A stretch of DNA of 38,117 nucleotides from Oscillospiraceae bacterium (GTDB lineage Bacteria > Bacillota > Clostridia > Oscillospirales > Oscillospiraceae), in assembly GCA_016292445.1 (NCBI GenBank), contig JAEDIN010000008.1:1-38117 (forward strand), given 5' to 3'. A program made the position numbers and the translations under genes. Below are positions 24,252-32,248 of this stretch, piece after piece; position 1 is the stretch's first letter, and every line of letters begins with the position of its first letter. Below the pieces are notes generated by a model. The model was not told the DNA's origin and did not search any database. It saw only the letters and a program-made list of their open reading frames with translations.

Positions 24252-26288
24252 ATGGAGAAAGTAATAGTTGCAAAAAGCGCAGGCTTTTGCTTTGGTGTGA
24301 GCCGTTCCGTTGAAATGGCGGAAAAACTGTTGTGCGAGGGCAGCGCGTTTTCTCTCGGACAGCTAATTCATAACGACGATGTGTGCAATGCCTTGGCGGA
24401 AAAGGGGCTTGGGCTTATAAACAGTCCTGATGAGCTGCCTGACGGGGCAAGGGTAATAATCCGTTCGCACGGTGTTGCAAAGTCGGTTTACGACACCCTT
24501 GAAAGCAAACATGCCCTTATAACAGACGCTACCTGTCCGAAGGTCAAAAAGATTCATCAGATAGTGTCAAGAGCAGCGGACGAGGACAGATTTGTTATTA
24601 TTATCGGCATGCATAATCACCCGGAGGTCGAAGCGGTTTGCGGTTGGTGCGGTGAGCATAAGGTGTGCGCAGATGAGTCTGAGCTGAGGACTTTTTTTGA
24701 TAATGAGCCGGATTTATCGGCAAAAGCAATAACCATGGTTATTCAAACGACGCAAACTCGTACTAATTTTATAGAATGTTCGGATTTCTTAAAAAAAAGA
24801 TGTACAAATGTAGAAATATTTGATACAATATGTGGCGCGACATCCATGCGACAGGAAGAGGCTTCAAAACTTTCGGCCGAATGTGATGCAATGGTCGTGA
24901 TAGGCGGAAGGCACAGTGCCAACAGCGTCCATCTTGCCGAGATTTGCAGACAGGGCTGCGACAATGTTCAGTTCATCAAAAATGCGGAAGAAATTGATAT
25001 GGACAGGCTTAAAAACGCTCGAACCGTCGGGATTACGGCAGGCGCATCCGCTCCTGCGTGGATAATTAAGGAGGTAAGTAATAAGATGAGCGAAGAAATC
25101 AAAATTGATGCAACCGCAGCAGAAGAGAAGGAGATGTCCTTCGACGAAATGCTGGAGGAATCCATCAAAACTATATATAATGGAGATAAGGTAACCGGCT
25201 GTGTAGTTGCTATTACCGGCACTGAGATCAGTGTTGATATCGGCACCAAGTACTCAGGCTTTATTCCCACCACCGAGTTCACCGATGACGGCATTAAAGT
25301 CGAAGACGCCGTAAAGGTCGGCGATGAGATCGAAGCAGTTGTTGTCCGCGTAAACGATGTTGAAGGCACCGTAATGCTCTCCAAGAAGCGTCTTGACGCT
25401 GCAAAGAGCTGGACGGCGGTTGAAAGCGCAGTTGAAGATGGCACCATTCTTGAAGGTGTTGTCACCGAAGAGAATAAGGGCGGCATAGTTGTCAATGTCA
25501 AGGGCATCAGAGTTTTTGTTCCCGCATCCCAGTCCGGCCTGCCTAAGGACGCTGAGATGAGCCAGCTGCTTAAACAGAAGGTTCGCGTTAAGATCACCGA
25601 GGTCAACCGCGGTCGTAAGCGTGTCGTCGGCTCTATCCGTGCTGTTGCACAGAAGGAACGCCGCGAGCGTGCAGAGGCCATTTGGAACGAGATAGAGGTC
25701 GGCAAGAAGTACCACGGCACCGTCAAGTCAATGACCAGCTACGGCGCATTTGTCGATATCGGCGGTATTGACGGAATGGTTCATGTTTCCGAGATGAGCT
25801 GGAGCCGCATCAAAAATCCTGCCGAGGTTTTCTCTGTCGGCGATGATGTTGATGTTTATGTCATCAACTTTGACAAGGAAAAGCGTAAGATCTCTCTTGG
25901 CTACAAGGATCCTGCCGAGAATCCCTGGACAAAGTTCACCGCTGCATATGAAGTCGGTTCCACCGCACAGGTCAAGATAGTCAAGCTGATGACTTTCGGC
26001 GCATTTGCAGAGGTTCTCCCCGGTGTTGACGGTCTTATCCACATTTCCCAGATTGCAAATCGCCGTATCGGCAAGCCTGAAGAGGTTCTTTCCGTAGGCG
26101 ATGTTGTCGAGGCAAAGATCACTGCTATTGACAATGAGAATCAGAAGATTTCTCTCTCTATCCGTGCACTTTCCGAACCCGCCCCCGCTGCAGAGCCCGA
26201 GGAAGTCGAGGAGGAGTCCGGTGAGGACGCTTTGGTTTATGAGGTTTCCGAGACCGGCGAAGCAAGCGGCGAGATAGTTGAGGACTGA
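24252..26288 (+). CDS. ispH: IspH - ribosomal protein S1 fusion
   Basis: The 678-residue protein joins two complete units. Residues 1 to about 277 are IspH (HMBPP reductase), the last enzyme of the MEP isoprenoid pathway, with iron-sulfur cysteines C13, C95 and C194 (FCFGV, DATCPKV, DTICGAT). From about 279 on is an S1 protein with four S1 RNA-binding domains (starting near residues 295, 385, 480 and 565) and an acidic tail. Such fusions are known in Clostridia. Codon use becomes strongly C-ending in the S1 half. ATG 24252 follows GGAGG (24242-24246); an ATG at 24234 overlaps the cmk stop. A second ribosome-binding site and ATG lie inside at the domain junction. Confidence 0.95.
   Translation: MEKVIVAKSAGFCFGVSRSVEMAEKLLCEGSAFSLGQLIHNDDVCNALAEKGLGLINSPDELPDGARVIIRSHGVAKSVYDTLESKHALITDATCPKVKKIHQIVSRAADEDRFVIIIGMHNHPEVEAVCGWCGEHKVCADESELRTFFDNEPDLSAKAITMVIQTTQTRTNFIECSDFLKKRCTNVEIFDTICGATSMRQEEASKLSAECDAMVVIGGRHSANSVHLAEICRQGCDNVQFIKNAEEIDMDRLKNARTVGITAGASAPAWIIKEVSNKMSEEIKIDATAAEEKEMSFDEMLEESIKTIYNGDKVTGCVVAITGTEISVDIGTKYSGFIPTTEFTDDGIKVEDAVKVGDEIEAVVVRVNDVEGTVMLSKKRLDAAKSWTAVESAVEDGTILEGVVTEENKGGIVVNVKGIRVFVPASQSGLPKDAEMSQLLKQKVRVKITEVNRGRKRVVGSIRAVAQKERRERAEAIWNEIEVGKKYHGTVKSMTSYGAFVDIGGIDGMVHVSEMSWSRIKNPAEVFSVGDDVDVYVINFDKEKRKISLGYKDPAENPWTKFTAAYEVGSTAQVKIVKLMTFGAFAEVLPGVDGLIHISQIANRRIGKPEEVLSVGDVVEAKITAIDNENQKISLSIRALSEPAPAAEPEEVEEESGEDALVYEVSETGEASGEIVED
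25068..25088 (+). promoter_or_regulatory. rpsA: Internal Shine-Dalgarno and in-frame start for free S1
   Basis: AAGGAGGT (25068-25075), ten bases, then ATG (25086-25088), which is codon 279 of the fusion. The following residues MSEEIKIDATAAEEK look like a normal S1 N-terminus. Translation from here would give a free S1 protein of about 400 residues (25086-26288). The element fits a retained start from two once-separate genes. Confidence 0.6.
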
Positions 26289-26305
26289 TATTTGAATTAA
26301 AATAA

Positions 26306-26337
26306 ATTGCCTGTTGTAATTTCAGCAGGCAATTTTT
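26306..26337 (+). terminator. Intrinsic terminator after ispH-rpsA
   Basis: An 11-pair stem ATTGCCTGTTG (26306-26316) and CAGCAGGCAAT (26323-26333) with a six-base loop, one G-T pair, followed by a run of Ts. Confidence 0.88.
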
Positions 26338-26371
26338 GTTGATTTTTCAGCTTTTCTGAAATTTTTAATCC

Positions 26372-26400
26372 TTGCAAAAATTCAACAATTTGTGTATAAT
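26372..26400 (+). promoter_or_regulatory. Predicted housekeeping promoter of carD-ispD-ispF
   Basis: TTGCAA (26372-26377), 17 bases, perfect TATAAT (26395-26400). The ribosome-binding site GGAGGG (26422-26427) and the TTG start follow. Confidence 0.72.
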
Positions 26401-26433
26401 TGTATATAGTTAAGACAGATTGGAGGGATATTC

Positions 26434-26907
26434 TTGTTCGTTATCGGTGATTATATTGTTCACCCGATGCATGGCGCAGGCGTCATCGAGAATATAGTTA
26501 ACAAGAGAATCAATGGTGATGAACGAGAGTATTATGTTCTTAAACTCCCGGTCGGAGATATGGTCGTAATGGTGCCGGTTGCGGGCTGTGAGTGCATTGG
26601 CGTAAGGCCGGTCGTTAGCCGTGACGAAGCACTGGAGATTTTGAATGCTTTTCCCAATATCGAGATTAGTATGACTCAAAATTGGAATAAGCGGTACAGG
26701 GAGAATATGGGTAAGATTAAAAGCGGCAATCTCCTTGAGGTCAGTGAGGTCGTAAAAGGACTTATGTGCCGTGATGTTGAACGAGGCCTCTCCACGGGTG
26801 AGAGAAAAATGCTCCATTCTGCCAAACAGATCCTTATTTCAGAGCTCGTTATTGCACTTGATACTAATTACGGGCAAATTGAAGAGAAACTGAGTTCATC
26901 CATTTAA
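26434..26907 (+). CDS. CarD-family transcriptional regulator
   Basis: The 157-residue protein has an N-terminal CarD/TRCF-like RNA polymerase-interacting domain (FVIGDYIVHPMHGAGVIENI onward) and a helical C-terminal half (about 60-157). CarD proteins bind the polymerase beta subunit and modulate promoter opening. The start is TTG at 26434, six bases after GGAGGG; no ATG is available nearby, so the TTG is well supported. It precedes ispD-ispF, a linkage seen in many Clostridia. Confidence 0.9.
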   Translation: MFVIGDYIVHPMHGAGVIENIVNKRINGDEREYYVLKLPVGDMVVMVPVAGCECIGVRPVVSRDEALEILNAFPNIEISMTQNWNKRYRENMGKIKSGNLLEVSEVVKGLMCRDVERGLSTGERKMLHSAKQILISELVIALDTNYGQIEEKLSSSI

Positions 26908-26926
26908 AGGAATTTGCGAGAAAACT

Positions 26927-27661
26927 ATGTCTGTAATTGGAAAATTTTTTAAAACCAAGACTAATAACGAAGATTTCTGCACAGCCATCATTGTTGCCGC
27001 GGGTAACTCTCAGCGCATGGGCAGGGATAAGATTTTGATGCCCCTTGGTGATAGGCCTGTAATTGCTCATACGCTTGCGGCGTTTCAGAAATGTGAGCAT
27101 ATTGATGAGATAATTGTGGTTACGAAGTTTGAGAGACTTCAGGAGATTGCGGATATCTGCCATGATTACAAAATCGATAAGACGAGCAAGATCGTTCGAG
27201 GCGGCAGAACAAGGGCAGAGTCGGCACTTTTGGGTGTGTCTGAAGCGAACGATAAATCAACTCTTATAGCAATTCATGACGGGGCGCGCCCCTTTGTGAG
27301 CGCAGCCCTTATAGACAGAGCGGTCAACTCCGCAAAAGTTAATCACGCGGTTGCTCCGGCTGTTTATTCAACCGACACTGTTAGGATTGTAAACACAAAG
27401 GGCGTTGTTGTATCCACTCCAAATAGGGACACGGTTGCGCTTATCCAAACACCGCAGGTTTTTGATGCCGATTTAATAAAAAGCGCGCTGACAAAAGCGG
27501 TTGAAAAAAATATGCGAATTACCGATGACTGCTCCGCGGTCGAGGCGCTGGGCGTCAAGGTGACTGTGGTTGCCGGCGAGCAGACAAATATCAAGCTGAC
27601 ATCATCCACCGACGCATATCTTGCTGAGAAAATCTTGGTTGACAGAGGTTCGGGGCAATGA
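26927..27661 (+). CDS. ispD: 2-C-methyl-D-erythritol 4-phosphate cytidylyltransferase
   Basis: The 244-residue protein has the nucleotide-binding motif AAGNSQRMG (24-32), followed by K35, and later motifs HDGARPFV and TDDCSAVEA. It joins CTP to MEP in isoprenoid synthesis. About 17 extra residues precede the usual start of the domain; the ATG is the only suitable start. It overlaps ispF by four bases (ATGA). With ispF and the ispH fusion, three MEP-pathway genes lie in this window. Confidence 0.95.
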   Translation: MSVIGKFFKTKTNNEDFCTAIIVAAGNSQRMGRDKILMPLGDRPVIAHTLAAFQKCEHIDEIIVVTKFERLQEIADICHDYKIDKTSKIVRGGRTRAESALLGVSEANDKSTLIAIHDGARPFVSAALIDRAVNSAKVNHAVAPAVYSTDTVRIVNTKGVVVSTPNRDTVALIQTPQVFDADLIKSALTKAVEKNMRITDDCSAVEALGVKVTVVAGEQTNIKLTSSTDAYLAEKILVDRGSGQ

Positions 27662-28131
27662 GGATAGGTCATGGCTACGATGTACATCGCCTTGTCGAGG
27701 GAAGAAGACTCATCCTCGGCGGTGTTGAGATAGAATATAATAAGGGCCTGCTCGGTCATTCCGACGCGGATGTTTTGACCCACGCGCTTATGGATGCGCT
27801 TTTGGGGGCGGCCGCTTTGGGCGATATCGGCAAGCTTTTTCCGGATAACGACGATAACTTTTTGGGCGCTGACAGCATCGAATTGCTCAAAAAAGTATGC
27901 TCCTTACTTGCAAAGAACGGATATAAGCTCGTCAATGCGGATTGCACAGTGATAGCACAAAGACCTAAGCTTGCTCCGCATATTGATTTGATGAGAGCAA
28001 GACTTGCCTCTGCTATGGATGTGCCGTTATCGTCAATAAGCATTAAAGCCACAACTGAAGAAAAACTTGGTTTTACCGGCGAGGGGCTTGGTATATCGGC
28101 CCACGCTGTATGTCTGATTGAAAAAATCTGA
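27658..28131 (+). CDS. ispF: 2-C-methyl-D-erythritol 2,4-cyclodiphosphate synthase
   Basis: The 157-residue enzyme has the metal ligands D8 and H10 (GHGYDVHR), and the motif GHSDADVLTHALMDALLGA, with a C-terminal TTEEKLGFTGEGLG segment typical of the family. It makes MEcPP in the MEP pathway. Length and start match the family exactly. A terminator begins at its stop codon. Confidence 0.97.
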   Translation: MRIGHGYDVHRLVEGRRLILGGVEIEYNKGLLGHSDADVLTHALMDALLGAAALGDIGKLFPDNDDNFLGADSIELLKKVCSLLAKNGYKLVNADCTVIAQRPKLAPHIDLMRARLASAMDVPLSSISIKATTEEKLGFTGEGLGISAHAVCLIEKI

Positions 28132-28157
28132 AAGCAGTCACTGTGTGGCTGCTTTTT
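28131..28157 (+). terminator. Intrinsic terminator after ispF
   Basis: An 11-pair stem AAAGCAGTCAC (28131-28141) and GTGGCTGCTTT (28145-28155) with loop TGT and one G-T pair, followed by Ts. The first base is the last base of the ispF stop. Confidence 0.88.
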
Positions 28158-28217
28158 GTCTTTATCAACAATAATGTGTGACGCATAGAATAGAATAAAA
28201 AGCAGAAGGGGAGTACT

Positions 28218-28469
28218 ATGCGTTATTTAATCATGTGCCGTTCGCTGACCTATGCTCAGCGCGCAGCAAGAGTCCTCGAAAGGGCGGGAATTGGTGCCGG
28301 TGTCATAAAGGCTCCTGCCGGCCTGACCGGTAACGGGTGCAGTTATTGCGTAACGGTTTCAATTGGCAAGGGGCAAGGGGCAGTGAATATTCTCCGTACA
28401 GAGAACCTTCTTCAGGGTAAAGTCTATTTGCAAAACATCGATAATACTACTGAGGAGGTAAGGTTGTGA
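28218..28469 (+). CDS. DUF3343 family small protein
   Basis: The 83-residue protein begins MRYLIMCRSLTYAQRAARVL and has a GNGCSYCVTVS segment, matching DUF3343, a small family of putative carrier- or sulfur-handling proteins. Members often lie beside class V aminotransferases or selenium-metabolism genes. The two cysteines (CSYC) could carry sulfur or selenium, which is inference. ATG 28218 follows GGGGAG. Its end overlaps the next gene by four bases (GTGA), showing translational coupling. Confidence 0.82.
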   Translation: MRYLIMCRSLTYAQRAARVLERAGIGAGVIKAPAGLTGNGCSYCVTVSIGKGQGAVNILRTENLLQGKVYLQNIDNTTEEVRL

Positions 28470-29599
28470 TATATCTTGATTCGGCGGCAACAAGCCTTCT
28501 TAAGCCTAAATCGGTCGGTATTGCGATGCACAATGCCCTTCAGACCATGGCAAGCCCCGGCAGAGGCTCTCACATTGCCGCAATGCGCGCCGCGGATAGA
28601 GTTTACGAATGCAGGGAACTTGCGTGCAGTCTGTTTAACTATGAAAAGCCGGAGCGGATAGTTTTCACATTGAATGCAAGCCATGCGCTTAATATCGCAA
28701 TTCGTTCAACAGTAAAAAGCGGAGACACAGTTTGTGTATCAGGCTACGAGCATAACTCGGTAACGCGCACTTTGAAGGGCATTGGGGCAAAAATAGTTGT
28801 TGCAAAATCGGAACTTTTCGATACGCAGGATACGATAGATGCTTTTAAAAAACTAATACCTCATGTAGATGCAGTCGTCTGCAATCATGTGTCAAATGTT
28901 TTCGGGTTCATTTTGCCGGTTTATGAGATAGCAGAGCTGTGCCAACGCAACAATGTGCCGTTTATTCTTGATGCATCTCAATCAGCGGGAATAATTGATA
29001 TAGATATGCAAAAGCTCAAAGCATCGTTCGTTGCAATGCCCGGACACAAAGGACTGCTCGGTCCACAGGGAACAGGGCTTCTGGTGTGTAATGCAGAGCC
29101 CAAGCCACTGCTTTTCGGCGGAACAGGGTCGGACAGCTTGATACAGGGTATGCCTGAATATCTTCCGGATATCTGTGAGGCGGGAACGCATAATGTTGTA
29201 GGAATTGCCGGACTTGCAGAGGGAATAAAGTATGTAATAAAAACCAAGCCCTCTCATATCGGCAGGTACGAGCAAGCACTTTGCTCAGTCATGGCGGAAT
29301 CGCTGAAAAGCGTAGAGGGACTTGAAGTTTTCGCGTCCAATAACGGAACACAGGCAGGGGTGCTGTCGGTAAGGCATGAGAGCATAAATGTCGAAACTCT
29401 TTGCGAAAAACTCGGAGCAAGGCAAATTGCCGCAAGATGCGGGCTTCATTGTTCTCCCTTTGCCCATCAAACCGTTGGAACGATAGACACAGGTACTTTG
29501 CGATTCAGTTTTTCGCCTTTTGTTACAAAAAAGCAGGTAATCGGTGCATGTAATGCGTTTAAAAATATCTTAATTTCCGAAAAGTTAATGAATATGTAA
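28466..29599 (+). CDS. Class V aminotransferase, cysteine desulfurase-like
   Basis: The 377-residue PLP enzyme has the fold-type I motifs of the NifS/SufS-like branch: N-terminal YLDSAATSLLKP, the PLP aspartate D169 (ILDASQSAG) and Schiff-base K195 (MPGHKGLLGPQGTG). A C-terminal RCGLHCSPFAH segment may hold the sulfur-accepting cysteine. It probably removes sulfur or selenium from cysteine or selenocysteine. The partner is likely the DUF3343 protein encoded immediately upstream. The start is GTG at 28466 with GGAGG upstream. No suf or isc scaffold genes are nearby, so its acceptor is unknown. Confidence 0.87.
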   Translation: MIYLDSAATSLLKPKSVGIAMHNALQTMASPGRGSHIAAMRAADRVYECRELACSLFNYEKPERIVFTLNASHALNIAIRSTVKSGDTVCVSGYEHNSVTRTLKGIGAKIVVAKSELFDTQDTIDAFKKLIPHVDAVVCNHVSNVFGFILPVYEIAELCQRNNVPFILDASQSAGIIDIDMQKLKASFVAMPGHKGLLGPQGTGLLVCNAEPKPLLFGGTGSDSLIQGMPEYLPDICEAGTHNVVGIAGLAEGIKYVIKTKPSHIGRYEQALCSVMAESLKSVEGLEVFASNNGTQAGVLSVRHESINVETLCEKLGARQIAARCGLHCSPFAHQTVGTIDTGTLRFSFSPFVTKKQVIGACNAFKNILISEKLMNM

Positions 29600-29628
29600 T
29601 TGCCTTTTAAGAAGATATATATTATAAT
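29600..29628 (+). promoter_or_regulatory. Predicted housekeeping promoter of cdaA
   Basis: TTGCCT (29600-29605), 17 bases, perfect TATAAT (29623-29628), beginning right after the previous stop codon. The leader of about 57 bases contains a small GCGGCAT hairpin near 29652-29670. Confidence 0.7.
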
Positions 29629-29691
29629 GTATTGATAAAATTTTCAGTAAAGCGGCATTAGCATGTCCGCAGTAGATAAGTGGTGAATGTA

Positions 29692-30582
29692 ATGAGCGGA
29701 GTTGCAGGTTTTTTTCAGGATATAGGCAGCCTCATATCGACGATAGGCTTTGCGGATATAGTCGATATCCTTATAGTGACTTATCTTATTTATATGGTTA
29801 TAGACCTTATAAGAAAGACGAGTTCTTACAATCTCGCAAAAGGCCTGTTTATACTGCTGATAGCTCTGTGGCTGTCCGGCATTTTCCATCTGACCATGAT
29901 AAACTATATCCTCCGAAAGGCGGTAGAGATAGGACTTATTGCATTGGTAATTCTGTTCCAGCCTGAGCTGAGAAAACTGCTTGCCAAGATGGGCAGCAGG
30001 AAGTTCTACGGTTTCTTCTCATCAAAGGAACAAGACAGCACTGAAATAGAAGCCGCCATAACGCAGACTGTCCTTGCCTGCGATCAGATGTCTAAAACGA
30101 AGACCGGTGCGCTTATCATATTTGAGAGAAATATTATGCTCAACGACATCATGACGACCGGCACCATCATCGATGCCGATATAACCGCGGAGCTTTTGAA
30201 GAACATCTTTTATCCGAAAGCACCTCTGCATGACGGTGCAGTAATCATAAAAAAAGCAAGAATTGCCGCGGCTGGCTGTGTGCTTCCGCTTACAAGCAAT
30301 AATAACCTGAGCAAAGATTTGGGAATGCGTCACCGTGCGGGCATTGGTGCAAGTGAGCAATCGGATGCGATAGTTGTCATCGTTTCCGAGGAAACGGGCG
30401 CAATCTCCGTAGCAATCGAGGGAATGCTCAAGCGCAACCTTGATAAACAGACCTTTGAAAAGCTTTTGCGTAACGAGCTTGTGCAGGAGGAAATCAAAAA
30501 AAATACAGCGTCTGAGCTTATTTCCCGTATTTTTGATAAGCGTAAGGTGAACGGTGATGAAGCAGAAGAAAAAAACAAGTAA
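29692..30582 (+). CDS. cdaA: Diadenylate cyclase CdaA
   Basis: The 296-residue membrane enzyme has about three N-terminal helices (residues 20-90), then a DAC catalytic domain with DGA (181-183) and RHRAGIG (213-219). It condenses two ATP molecules into c-di-AMP, a signal that controls potassium and osmotic balance and cell-wall homeostasis. ATG 29692 is used; GTG starts from 29680 lie too close to the only GGTG site. It overlaps cdaR, its regulator, by 26 bases. The usual third partner, glmM, is not adjacent here. Confidence 0.95.
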   Translation: MSGVAGFFQDIGSLISTIGFADIVDILIVTYLIYMVIDLIRKTSSYNLAKGLFILLIALWLSGIFHLTMINYILRKAVEIGLIALVILFQPELRKLLAKMGSRKFYGFFSSKEQDSTEIEAAITQTVLACDQMSKTKTGALIIFERNIMLNDIMTTGTIIDADITAELLKNIFYPKAPLHDGAVIIKKARIAAAGCVLPLTSNNNLSKDLGMRHRAGIGASEQSDAIVVIVSEETGAISVAIEGMLKRNLDKQTFEKLLRNELVQEEIKKNTASELISRIFDKRKVNGDEAEEKNK

Positions 30583-31813
30583 AGTATTTAATAGCAAGGT
30601 GTTCTGGATGGCTATATCCCTCTTGTGTTCTTTTGCAATGTGGGCTTATATCACTAATCCTAATTCCTCTGATTTTCAACAGACCTTCAGGGGCGTTCAG
30701 GTCGAGTTTTCGGGTCAGGAAAAGCTCCTTTCGGACAGAAGTCTGTCTATCTCGGATGTTGATACCCAATCTGTGACCGTAACGCTTAGGGGCAGCCGCA
30801 GCAATGTCGGTAAGCTCAGAGCGAGCGATATAAAAGCCGTTATTGATGTCAGCAATATAAAACAGCCCAATGACATGACTTGGGCATATGAGCTGCAATA
30901 CCCTGAAGGAATTGATGTAAGCGATATCACCGTTGTGAGCAAATCGCCGGAGACCATTAATTTCACTGTCGTTAAAAACGCTACTAAGACGGTCAGCGTC
31001 AAGGGCAGTTTTGAAGGCGAGATAGCCGAGGGATGTGTGGCTGAGGAATTTGTTTTCGAGCCGTCAACCATAGTAATAGAGGGACCGGAGGAAACTCTTG
31101 CTCAAATTGACCATGCGTGGGTGTCGTTCGGAGAGGGAAAGATAGATTCTACTTATTCCGAGGAAGTCGGCTATAAGCTCATGAGCGAATCCGGCGCGCA
31201 GATATCCACCAAGGGGCTCATGCTGTCGGCAAATGTTATTACCGCAACCCAGCCGATCCTTAAAACAAAAGAAGTGCCGCTTACGGTGAACCTCATACCG
31301 GGTGGGGGTGTAGATGAAGACGATTGCACGGTCACAATTGAACCTAAAACACTTAAAATAGCCGGAGACACAAGACTTGTAGATGATATCAACAGCATTG
31401 TTTTGGGAAATATTGATCTTGCCTCGTTCCAAAGCAGCTATACTCATACCTTTGCGATAACGCTTGCGGATGAGATACAGAATTTAACGGGTGTAACCGA
31501 GGCAAAGGTCACCATTGAGGTTCGCGGCACTCATACAAAGACATTTACAACTGATAATATATCGTGCAAAAATGTAACAAACGGATACAGTGCAACGATA
31601 GATACCAAGTCGATAGAGATAACCTTGCGTTCAAAGGATACATCGGCGCTGGATAAAGTTAAACCCGATGACATCAGCGTAGTCGTTGATCTGAAGGATT
31701 ACGGTACGACGACCGGTCAGGTTATAGCCGCAGGCACGGTGTATATAAACGGAGTTGAAAATGTCGGTGCTGTCGGGGATATCCGAGTGTCCGTAACCAT
31801 ATCAAAAGATTAA
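30557..31813 (+). CDS. cdaR: CdaA regulatory protein CdaR (YbbR-domain)
   Basis: The 418-residue protein has a short basic cytoplasmic tail, one membrane helix (about 16-32) and a long extracytoplasmic region with repeated YbbR domains (roughly 50-135, 145-225, 230-315 and 320-415). CdaR binds and tunes CdaA across the membrane. ATG 30557 follows AAGGTGA (30544-30550); a GTG at 30554 is in frame. It overlaps cdaA, as in Bacillus where the two are adjacent. Confidence 0.93.
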   Translation: MKQKKKTSKVFNSKVFWMAISLLCSFAMWAYITNPNSSDFQQTFRGVQVEFSGQEKLLSDRSLSISDVDTQSVTVTLRGSRSNVGKLRASDIKAVIDVSNIKQPNDMTWAYELQYPEGIDVSDITVVSKSPETINFTVVKNATKTVSVKGSFEGEIAEGCVAEEFVFEPSTIVIEGPEETLAQIDHAWVSFGEGKIDSTYSEEVGYKLMSESGAQISTKGLMLSANVITATQPILKTKEVPLTVNLIPGGGVDEDDCTVTIEPKTLKIAGDTRLVDDINSIVLGNIDLASFQSSYTHTFAITLADEIQNLTGVTEAKVTIEVRGTHTKTFTTDNISCKNVTNGYSATIDTKSIEITLRSKDTSALDKVKPDDISVVVDLKDYGTTTGQVIAAGTVYINGVENVGAVGDIRVSVTISKD

Positions 31814-31828
31814 AAAACGGAGAAAATT

Positions 31829-32236
31829 ATGACACAGGATGCAGTAGTAACAAGAGTGTTTCCAAACGGACTTGCGGAAGTTGCCGTAACAAGAGGAACT
31901 GCTTGCGGCAGCAATTGCGGAAACTGTGAGAGCTGTGCGTTTCAGAATGAATTGAAGGCGATAGCAAAGAACACAGTTCATGCAACGCCGGGTGAAAAGG
32001 TAGTCATAGAGAGCGTTTCCTCCAGGATATTCAGCGCAGCGTTCCTGCTCTACATTGTTCCTTTCATAGCACTGTTTATCGGCTATGCAATTGCCGCGGT
32101 CAATGCTCTGAGTGAGGGAATGTGCATTCTTGTTAGCTTTGCGGCATTTGCGCTTGCTGTCGCCGTGGTCGTTGTCTACCAGCGGATAAATAAGCGTAAA
32201 AAGCCAATAACCTTTGAAATCACTCAGCTACGCTGA
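31829..32236 (+). CDS. RseC/MucC-family membrane protein
   Basis: The 135-residue protein has four cysteines in a CxxxCxxCxxC pattern (C26, C30, C33, C36) and two membrane helices (about 68-90 and 97-118), matching the RseC/MucC family. In Proteobacteria RseC is linked to SoxR reduction and stress; Clostridial members often sit near electron-transport genes. The cysteine pattern suggests a redox or metal site. Here it follows cdaA-cdaR by 15 bases, and any functional link is inference. Confidence 0.85.
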   Translation: MTQDAVVTRVFPNGLAEVAVTRGTACGSNCGNCESCAFQNELKAIAKNTVHATPGEKVVIESVSSRIFSAAFLLYIVPFIALFIGYAIAAVNALSEGMCILVSFAAFALAVAVVVVYQRINKRKKPITFEITQLR

Positions 32237-32248
32237 CAGGAGGATATG

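Noticed and set aside
24968..25726. 252-codon minus-strand frame opposite the S1 part of ispH-rpsA
   Set aside because: A serine/threonine-rich mirror of highly biased codons, with no family resemblance.
29652..29670. GCGGCAT/ATGTCCGC hairpin in the cdaA leader as a c-di-AMP riboswitch
   Set aside because: The leader is only about 57 bases and lacks the size and conserved parts of the ydaO-type riboswitch.
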